Notes under the pieces: model-generated
Database searches by the model: none
The model's input: only the letters and a program-made list of their open reading frames with translations
What the model was told of the DNA's origin: nothing
DNA from: Candidatus Hydrogenedentota bacterium
GTDB lineage: Bacteria; Hydrogenedentota; Hydrogenedentia; Hydrogenedentales; SCBR16-9
Reading direction: 5' to 3'
Assembly: GCA_007116095.1 (NCBI GenBank)
Contig: SKJD01000248.1
Location: 1-8,424, forward strand
DNA: 8,424 bases
Made by a program: the position numbers and the translations under genes
Part shown: in pieces, positions 1 to 4,722 of the stretch
Layout of the letters: the number at the start of each line of letters is the position of its first letter
Numbering within the stretch: the first letter of the stretch is position 1

Positions 1-690
<690 letters not shown>

Positions 691-730
691 TCCGGTAAAA
701 TGGAGCATACAATCACCCGGAACTTTTTTC
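691..730 (+). terminator. Weak candidate terminator after the Glu-Pro protein gene
   Basis: Directly after the TGA stop, TCCGG (691-695) can pair with CCGGA (717-721), followed by an ACTTTTTTC tract (722-730). The stem is only 5 bp with a 21-base loop, so this is weak for an intrinsic terminator, and rsmA may be partly read through from upstream. A second small hairpin (CGCTG 747-751 / CAGCG 756-760, 4-base loop) lies just before rsmA. Confidence 0.2.
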
Positions 731-778
731 TGAATCAACCCGACACCGCTGCGTACAGCGTGGGACTTCGATATACTT

Positions 779-1699
779 ATGCACCGTGACGAAAACGATA
801 TTTCCGCCTCTTCGGGGGCTGCAAACGCGCCGCAGGCCTTTTCACTCCGGGATATGTGTCGCCGGCACAACATCCGTTTCAAGAAGGGGCTCGGCCAGAA
901 CCTGCTCCTGGACGACAATATCAACCGCATTATGGTGGACGCCGCGGCGCTTACGTCCGAGGATGCCGTGCTGGAAGTCGGGGCCGGGTTGGGGGCGTTG
1001 ACTCGTCGTATTGTCCGGGAGGCGGGGCAGGTCTTGTCGGTGGAGATTGATGCGACTTTCCTGCCTTGTCTGGAAGAGCAATTCGGCCAGATGTCCCATG
1101 TGCACCTCTTTCGGGGCGACATCCTGAACCACGCCATTGACCAGTTGGCGGCGCAGCATATTCCGGGAGCAACTTCTTACAAGATGCTCTCGAACCTGCC
1201 GTACTACATCACGACCCCCATCATATTCGAGTTCCTGGAATCTCCCCTGTTTTTCGAACGCATGGTGGTGATGTTGCAGGAAGAAGTGGGGCAGCGCCTG
1301 GTGGCGCCGGTGAACAGCGCGGATTATGGGGTGCTGACCTTGGCCGCGCAGTTTTATGCTGACATCGACATCGTGCACCATGTGCCGGCGTCCTGTTTCA
1401 TGCCGCGCCCGAAGGTAGATAGCTGCATTGTGCGCTTTCGCCTGATTCCCGGCACGCGATATCCTGAGGTGGACCGTAATAAGCTGATGAAGGTGGTGCG
1501 CACCGCGTTCTCTCAGCGCCGGAAGACCTTGCGGAACACCTTGGTGAAGGCGGGGGTGATGGGGTTGGCCCCCGAGCTGGCAGCCGAGGCCCTGGAAGCC
1601 GTGGGAATAGATAGCGGACGTCGTCCGCAGACACTCAGCTTGAACGAGTTTGTGACGTTGACCCAGGCGTTGATGGATCGCAGTTCTGACATTCAATAG
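779..1699 (+). CDS. rsmA: 16S rRNA (adenine1518-N6/adenine1519-N6)-dimethyltransferase RsmA (KsgA)
   Basis: The 306-residue product is a class I SAM-dependent methyltransferase that dimethylates two adjacent adenines in the 3' hairpin loop of 16S rRNA during late assembly of the small subunit. The family order is complete: the N-terminal FKKGLGQN signature (residues 34-41); SAM motif I EVGAGLGALT (66-75); an acidic residue after strand 2 (SVEID, E89/D91 region); GDIL (113-116); catalytic motif IV NLPYY (139-143), which positions the target adenine; HVPASCFMPRPKVDS (201-215), typical of the C-terminal lobe; and AFSQRRKTLRNTL (243-255). Length is normal to slightly long. The roughly 20 residues before FSLRDMCRRHNIRF are poorly conserved. 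The ATG at 779 has only a weak GGGA 13 bases upstream, so the start is less certain than the gene; an in-frame ATG at 854 would cut close to the conserved region. It is convergent with the cyclotransferase gene, with a 28-base gap. Confidence 0.96.
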   Translation: MHRDENDISASSGAANAPQAFSLRDMCRRHNIRFKKGLGQNLLLDDNINRIMVDAAALTSEDAVLEVGAGLGALTRRIVREAGQVLSVEIDATFLPCLEEQFGQMSHVHLFRGDILNHAIDQLAAQHIPGATSYKMLSNLPYYITTPIIFEFLESPLFFERMVVMLQEEVGQRLVAPVNSADYGVLTLAAQFYADIDIVHHVPASCFMPRPKVDSCIVRFRLIPGTRYPEVDRNKLMKVVRTAFSQRRKTLRNTLVKAGVMGLAPELAAEALEAVGIDSGRRPQTLSLNEFVTLTQALMDRSSDIQ

Positions 1700-1714
1700 G
1701 CCAACGACACCGGA

Positions 1715-1724
1715 TGGGCGCCCA
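1715..1724. other. 10-bp perfect palindrome in the gap between convergent genes
   Basis: TGGGCGCCCA reads the same on both strands and sits in the 28 bases between the stop codons of rsmA and the convergent cyclotransferase gene. As RNA it gives only a 3-bp stem with a 4-base loop and has no T tract, so a normal terminator is unlikely. No other candidate terminator is visible in the gap, so the two transcripts may overlap at their 3' ends. Confidence 0.4.
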
Positions 1725-1727
1725 GTT

Positions 1728-2597
1728 CTAATCCAGTTCGACTAGCTGGATTTTGAAGAGCTTCGGCCAGAGTTTGCCGGTCACGAAAAGCCGTTCCTCG
1801 ATTTCATCCCAGGCGATGCCGTTCAGCACGTCTACCCGCAGCCGCTCCCGTGGCGTAAGCAGGCCGTCCAGATGAACCTTGCCAACCACCTGGCCGCTCT
1901 CGGGGTTGATGATGACCAGTAGGTCCTGCTTCCAGATATTCGCATAGACCTTGCCGTCGATGAACTCCAGCTCGTTGATTTTATCCACGGGGCCGTAATC
2001 ATCATGGACATGAATGGAACCGATGCGCTCATAGGTGTAGGGATTCAGGAAATAGAGCTGGTCCGTGCCATCGCTCATGATCAATCGCTCGCCGTCCTGT
2101 GTGAGACCCCATCCCTCGGTCGGGTAGCTGAAGGTGTCCAGCAGCTCAAAACTTTCCAAATCGTAGACAAAACCGGTGTTGCTGGTCCAGGTGAGCTGGT
2201 AGATTCGGTCGTCGAAGATCGTGATGCCTTCCCCGAAATAGCGGTTGTCCAGGGCATGGTATTGGAGTACTTCGCCGGTATAGAGATCGACCTTGCGGAG
2301 CGACGAACGCCCGCGCAGACCGGTGCCTTCATAGAGATAGCCGTCGTGGAATTCCAGCCCCTGGGTGAAGGCGTCGGTGTCGTGGGGATATTCCGCGACC
2401 ACCGTGTAGCCGTATTCGACATAGCCCTGTTCTTCTTCGGCGGCGGGCGGCTCCGTGCGGGTGGGCGCCTCGGGAACGCAGCCCGCCCCCCCGATATAGA
2501 CAAAGCTCAGGAAAAATGCGAAAGTCCAACCAAAGTTGAGTCCGTAACGCCGTTCGGAGTAGGTGCTACCTGAAATCGCTTCATGTTGCAAGTTCAT
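1728..2597 (-). CDS. Glutaminyl-peptide cyclotransferase, beta-propeller (plant/bacterial) type, probable lipoprotein
   Basis: The 289-residue product matches the glutamine cyclotransferase family (the Glu_cyclase_2 type related to papaya QC), which converts N-terminal glutamine of peptides into pyroglutamate. Family landmarks in order: PHDTDAFTQGLEF (71-83), YEGTGLRGRSSLRKVDLYTG (89-108), FGEGIT (121-126), GWGLT (162-166), SDGT (175-178), INELEF (207-212), YANIW (218-222), LNGIAWD (258-264), TGKLWPKLF (273-281). The N-terminus has a hydrophobic stretch (about 22-37) ending in GGAGC with Cys40, then a Pro/Glu/Ala linker: this looks like an export signal with a non-ideal lipobox (Gly rather than Leu at -3), so lipid anchoring outside the cytoplasm is inferred. 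The start at 2597 is preferred because GGAGGA lies 11 bases upstream; an in-frame ATG at 2618 would place that site inside the gene. The N-region is unusually long (about 20 residues). Confidence 0.9.
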   Translation of the reverse strand: MNLQHEAISGSTYSERRYGLNFGWTFAFFLSFVYIGGAGCVPEAPTRTEPPAAEEEQGYVEYGYTVVAEYPHDTDAFTQGLEFHDGYLYEGTGLRGRSSLRKVDLYTGEVLQYHALDNRYFGEGITIFDDRIYQLTWTSNTGFVYDLESFELLDTFSYPTEGWGLTQDGERLIMSDGTDQLYFLNPYTYERIGSIHVHDDYGPVDKINELEFIDGKVYANIWKQDLLVIINPESGQVVGKVHLDGLLTPRERLRVDVLNGIAWDEIEERLFVTGKLWPKLFKIQLVELD

Positions 2598-2608
2598 ACC
2601 AGAACAAT

Positions 2609-2614
2609 TCCTCC
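2609..2614 (-). promoter_or_regulatory. Ribosome binding site that decides the cyclotransferase start
   Basis: Read on the minus strand this is GGAGGA, 11 bases before the ATG at 2597. It overlaps the first codons of the longer frame starting at 2618, which argues for the shorter 289-residue product. Confidence 0.55.
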
Positions 2615-2760
2615 ACATTTTCCGATCGGCGCGCCTACATATTGTATGCCTTAGGTGTTTCCCGAGCTCATTTGCTGACCAAGGGTTTGTGCGCCGTAAT
2701 CAGACTTGGGATGGTGCTGCGCATTAACCGCCCCCGCCCGAAACCGGGGCTACTCCAAAG

Positions 2761-2791
2761 TATACTGTTTCGGGGGTGTACCGAGGCAACA
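2761..2791 (-). promoter_or_regulatory. Weak candidate promoter for the cyclotransferase gene
   Basis: On the minus strand, TTGCCT (2786-2791) is followed after 19 bases by TATACT (2761-2766). The -10 is good, but the -35 is partial and the spacer long. It would give a leader of roughly 155 bases containing the 2732-2749 hairpin. TATACT here is part of the palindrome AGTATACT, so it also reads on the plus strand. Confidence 0.2.
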
Positions 2792-2940
2792 TGCTTGTCT
2801 CTGGTATTGAGGGATGCGATTACGGGCAGGCAAAAGCGCACCCTTTACCGGAGCGCCTGGAATGCCACGCAGAAGCGAAGTCAGGCCCGACAGTATGTGT
2901 GGTGTTGCTTTGTAGGGTGCAGTTGAAGGGTGGAGAGGGA

Positions 2941-2960
2941 GCGACGTTTGGGCAGGTCGC
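2941..2960 (-). terminator. Hairpin directly after the infA stop codon
   Basis: Immediately after the infA TAA, on the minus strand, GCGAC pairs with GTCGC across a 10-base loop. No T tract follows (the next bases are TCCCTCTCC), so it is not a classical intrinsic terminator. It may protect the 3' end or act with Rho. Confidence 0.25.
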
Positions 2961-3179
2961 TTATTTGTAGCGGTAGGTGATGCGCCCTTTGGTCAGATCG
3001 TACGGCGACATTTCCAGCGTCACGCGGTCCCCCGGCAGAATTCGGATGTAATACTTGCGCATTTTTCCCGAAATATGAGCCAATACCATGTGATCATTCT
3101 GCAACTTTACCCGAAACATAGCGTTCGGCAAAGGTTCAATAACTGTGCCTTCCACCTGGATGGCTTCTTCTTTCTTCAT
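2961..3179 (-). CDS. infA: Translation initiation factor IF-1
   Basis: The 72-residue product has the standard IF-1 length and covers the whole family: a start around [15 protein letters not shown], then [32 protein letters not shown] and [17 protein letters not shown]-1 is a single S1-like OB-fold that binds the ribosomal A site of the 30S subunit and works with IF-2 and IF-3 in initiation. The start is set at MKKEE by similarity to the family. Upstream AAGGAG (3193-3198) sits 13 bases before this ATG, which is long; the same site would be 4 bases from an in-frame ATT that adds only Ile-Thr-Arg, so a non-ATG start is possible but not preferred. The gene is not beside the ribosomal protein or rpoA genes that often neighbour infA; it stands alone on the minus strand with 363 bases downstream and 883 bases upstream free of clear genes. 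Confidence 0.97.
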   Translation of the reverse strand: MKKEEAIQVEGTVIEPLPNAMFRVKLQNDHMVLAHISGKMRKYYIRILPGDRVTLEMSPYDLTKGRITYRYK

Positions 3180-3192
3180 GCGAGTAATGGGT

Positions 3193-3198
3193 CTCCTT
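3193..3198 (-). promoter_or_regulatory. infA ribosome binding site with unusually wide spacing
   Basis: AAGGAG on the minus strand, 13 bases before the chosen ATG and 4 bases before an in-frame ATT. The site itself is strong; the spacing leaves three residues of doubt about the start. Confidence 0.55.
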
Positions 3199-3302
3199 AT
3201 TGGGTTTATTTGCGGCTTCAGCGACGTTCCCGTGTATTGCAAATCGTGCGTGATTTTGTGTATGGTCCCTTAGACCGCCCACAAAATGTAGCCGGTTGCC
3301 TT

Positions 3303-3327
3303 GATTGCCGACCTGCCTGGTCGGATC
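3303..3327. other. Stable hairpin in the probable infA leader
   Basis: CCGACC (3308-3313) pairs with GGTCGG (3319-3324) around the 5-base loop TGCCT. GAT (3303-3305) and ATC (3325-3327) extend the stem past a 2-base bulge. It lies about 125 bases upstream of the infA start, so it would fall in the leader if transcription starts near 3367. There is no T tract on either side. Confidence 0.4.
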
Positions 3328-3373
3328 TGAACAACGCTACCGCACGGTGTGTCGCCAATGCTTTTTCACCTAT

Positions 3374-3382
3374 AGTATACCA
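3374..3382 (-). promoter_or_regulatory. Candidate extended -10 promoter for infA
   Basis: On the minus strand the sequence reads TGG-TATACT, an extended -10 (TGn plus a five-of-six match to TATAAT). I see no good -35 at normal distance. Transcription would begin near 3367, giving a leader of roughly 190 bases. Confidence 0.3.
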
Positions 3383-3633
3383 CTTTCCTTGCGGGGTGTT
3401 TCCACAAATTTGCAAAAATAATCATGATCCGTCATGCTTATACGCCGTGCAGGTTGAGGAAGCTCGTAAAAGTATTTCTATTCTAGCTAAAAAAATCCAA
3501 AATTTTGTAGCCAAATCGGAAACTATCGGGTCTCATTATATATATATTTAGTAAATTGCAGTTGCGTGACCCCATTGATTCGCCGATTTTGGGGTACAAG
3601 TTCAAAAATTATAGCCTGAATCTGCCGCTTTGG

Positions 3634-3653
3634 TACGCGTAAATACGCGTTTA
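3634..3653. repeat. Tandem 10-bp operator-like repeat TACGCGTAAA / TACGCGTTTA
   Basis: Two adjacent 10-mers share TACGCGT and differ at one position after it. Each carries the palindrome ACGCGT. A 10-bp period places both copies on the same face of the helix, as expected for side-by-side protein binding. The copies lie about 135 bases upstream of the consensus -35 element. Function is inferred from layout only. Confidence 0.35.
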
Positions 3654-3787
3654 CTGACCAAGTCCGGCCTACTAGGTTGCGTATAGACGAAATTCTTTGA
3701 AATCGCGCCAACTTTTTTTACATTCTGGCGTTTGCTATTGACATCTAAGCTAATGAAAACAGGACAGTAAGAGAATTTCAAAATAAA

Positions 3788-3817
3788 TTGACAAGCTTCG
3801 ATATTGGGCGTTATAAT
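3788..3817 (+). promoter_or_regulatory. Fully consensus sigma70-type promoter upstream of the signalling genes
   Basis: TTGACA (3788-3793) and TATAAT (3812-3817) both match the housekeeping sigma consensus exactly, with an 18-base spacer and AT-rich DNA upstream. Transcription would begin near 3824 and run toward the response regulator, giving a leader of about 240 bases. Another TTGACA lies exactly 50 bases upstream (3738-3743) but has no -10 at normal distance. The assignment to the regulator-kinase pair is inferred from strand and the lack of another plus-strand gene between. Confidence 0.7.
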
Positions 3818-3941
3818 CTCAATTAAACCCATTTTAGTAAGTATATACTGATTATTGTCAGTCCTTGATGGCTTTGTTTTCGTTAGCTGCACCAGCGGCT
3901 GGCGAATTTGAATGCTTATTTTCTGTATACATGGTTGCCGG

Positions 3942-3961
3942 GCGCGGTGCAGGTATCGCGC
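3942..3961 (+). other. GC-rich hairpin in the regulator leader
   Basis: GCGCG (3942-3946) pairs with CGCGC (3957-3961) around a 10-base loop. It sits mid-leader between the consensus promoter and the regulator start, and is not followed by a T tract. Confidence 0.3.
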
Positions 3962-3980
3962 ATAGCAATTGGTAGCCATA

Positions 3981-3996
3981 CCCTTAAGTGTAAGGG
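3981..3996 (+). other. Perfect 6-bp hairpin in the regulator leader
   Basis: CCCTTA (3981-3986) and TAAGGG (3991-3996) enclose the 4-base loop AGTG. It is 66 bases upstream of the regulator ATG. It could be an RNA hairpin or, as DNA, a binding dyad. No T tract follows, so it is not a terminator by itself. Confidence 0.35.
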
Positions 3997-4062
3997 CCGT
4001 CCAATCCTGCTTAAACGGAGGTGCGGGGCGCCTGAAGATAGAAAAAAGGAGATCGGAAAGAG

Positions 4063-4647
4063 ATGGCCGAGCGAGAGACGAAAGCCTATACCACGTTTGA
4101 AGCGGCAAAAATTTGTCATGTGACGCATCACAGTATCAAGAACTGGATTAAGCAGGGACTGATCAAAGCCTCGCGTACGCCGGGGGGGCACTACCGCATT
4201 CTGGATCACGACCTGGATGATTTCCGGGAAAAGTATGACATGTTTCCCCGTGACAAGGAATCATCGGTACAGAAAGTTATGGTGGTTGACGATGATCCTG
4301 ATGCCTTGATGCTCATGGAAAAAATCCTGATGGATGAAGGTTTCGAGCTGGTCAAGGTAAGCAACGCCACGGAAGTGGGCCTGAAAGCGGCCCAGATGAC
4401 GCCGGATTTGATTCTGTTGGACTTTCTCATGCCTGAAATCAATGGTTTCGAGGTATGCAAGGCCCTGCGGGACAATGAGTTGACGCAGAACATCCCGATC
4501 ATGGCGGTGACTTGCCTGACCAAAGAGCAGGACATTGAGCGCATTTTTGAATGTGGCGCCGATGAATACCTGCCCAAGCCTTTCCGCGTGGAACAGTTGT
4601 TGGACAAGGTACGGATGCTGCTTTCCAAAGAGCGCGTGGTCGACTGA
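4063..4647 (+). CDS. Response regulator with N-terminal MerR-like helix-turn-helix and C-terminal receiver
   Basis: The 194-residue protein starts with a compact winged-helix DNA-binding domain of the MerR/excisionase (HTH_17) type, residues 8-60: YTTFEAAKICHV, then a turn, HHSIKNWIKQGLIKASRTPGGHYR, in which the last part matches the recognition-helix and wing pattern of these domains. After a short linker (61-70), residues 71-190 form a receiver domain with the full phosphorylation set: acidic pocket D76/D77 in VMVVDDDPD, phospho-acceptor D120 in LLDFLMP, T150 in AVTCLT and K172 in YLPKPF. Order is reversed relative to OmpR- or NarL-type regulators, where the receiver comes first. Start ATG 4063 has AAGGAG (4046-4051) 11 bases upstream. 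The kinase gene follows after 75 bases on the same strand, so this is its likely partner and transcriptional output; the DNA target is unknown. Confidence 0.9.
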   Translation: MAERETKAYTTFEAAKICHVTHHSIKNWIKQGLIKASRTPGGHYRILDHDLDDFREKYDMFPRDKESSVQKVMVVDDDPDALMLMEKILMDEGFELVKVSNATEVGLKAAQMTPDLILLDFLMPEINGFEVCKALRDNELTQNIPIMAVTCLTKEQDIERIFECGADEYLPKPFRVEQLLDKVRMLLSKERVVD

Positions 4648-4711
4648 ACAGATCATGTCGAATAGCGGTGCATGGCTTGGCTGGCCTGTCGGTGTGCGTT
4701 TCAAGCGGGCT

Positions 4712-4718
4712 GAGGGGG
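4712..4718 (+). promoter_or_regulatory. Ribosome binding site of the hybrid kinase
   Basis: GAGGGGG lies 4 bases before the ATG at 4723, supporting this start. The 75-base gap after the regulator shows no terminator or convincing promoter. Confidence 0.5.
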
Positions 4719-4722
4719 CTGT

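Larger units (their letters stand above)
2598..2960. other. Non-coding gap with GC-rich self-complementary segments
   Basis: I see no convincing gene in these 363 bases between the 5' end of the cyclotransferase gene and the 3' end of infA (both minus strand). It contains several inverted repeats: CCGTAATC 2694-2701 with GATTACGG 2818-2825 (8/8); CCCCG 2732-2736 with CGGGG 2745-2749; CCCGAAAC 2737-2744 with GTTTCGGG 2767-2774 (8/8, plus 2 pairs beyond a bulged G); CAGGC 2827-2831 with GCCTG 2855-2859; GCACCCT 2838-2844 with AGGGTGC 2914-2920. It could be a structured leader of the cyclotransferase mRNA or a small RNA gene. I could not match it to tRNA, 6S, SRP, tmRNA, RNase P or a riboswitch I know. 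Similar pairings of this length are not rare by chance in GC-rich DNA, so the structural claim is tentative. Confidence 0.35.
3180..4062. other. Long AT-rich divergent intergenic region
   Basis: These 883 bases lie between the divergent starts of infA and the response regulator. Over 3421-3900 I count 184 G+C in 480 bases (38%), against about 57% in a 60-base sample of the kinase gene (5281-5340). No recognisable protein, tRNA or mobile-element signature is seen. Besides the entries listed separately, it contains GCTA/TAGC around AAAA/TTTT (3486-3511), the dyad ATTTA-G-TAAAT (3546-3556), ACCCCA 3569-3574 with TGGGGT 3590-3595 (15-base loop), CGCCA 3706-3710 with TGGCG 3726-3730, and ACTGA 3847-3851 with TCAGT 3858-3862. 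This density of dyads suits a regulatory region or a small RNA locus, though AT-rich DNA yields such dyads easily. Confidence 0.6.

Noticed and set aside
842..1696. Long minus-strand open frame antisense to rsmA
   Set aside because: It mirrors the GC-rich codons of rsmA, which has every family motif on the plus strand.
2642..2926. 94-codon open frame on the plus strand in the infA-cyclotransferase gap
   Set aside because: No ribosome binding site and a Cys/Arg-rich composition with no recognisable pattern; the region is better described as non-coding.
2619..2960. Known RNA gene (tRNA, 6S, SRP RNA, tmRNA, RNase P)
   Set aside because: I looked on both strands for the conserved signatures of these RNAs (for example a T-loop and CCA end, the SRP GGAAGG loop, the RNase P core) and found none.
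3075..3551. 158-codon open frame on the plus strand, partly antisense to infA
   Set aside because: The overlap with infA on the opposite strand, lack of a ribosome binding site and odd composition make it a chance frame.
3868..3975. Possible 35-residue leader peptide before the regulator
   Set aside because: It begins with ATG but has no Shine-Dalgarno sequence, and the peptide has no regulatory codon run. It is mentioned only as part of the leader finding.
3602..4108. 168-codon open frame on the minus strand across the AT-rich gap
   Set aside because: It overlaps the start of the response regulator and the consensus plus-strand promoter, and has no recognisable domain. Its protein sequence looks like random translation; I cannot exclude a decayed gene.
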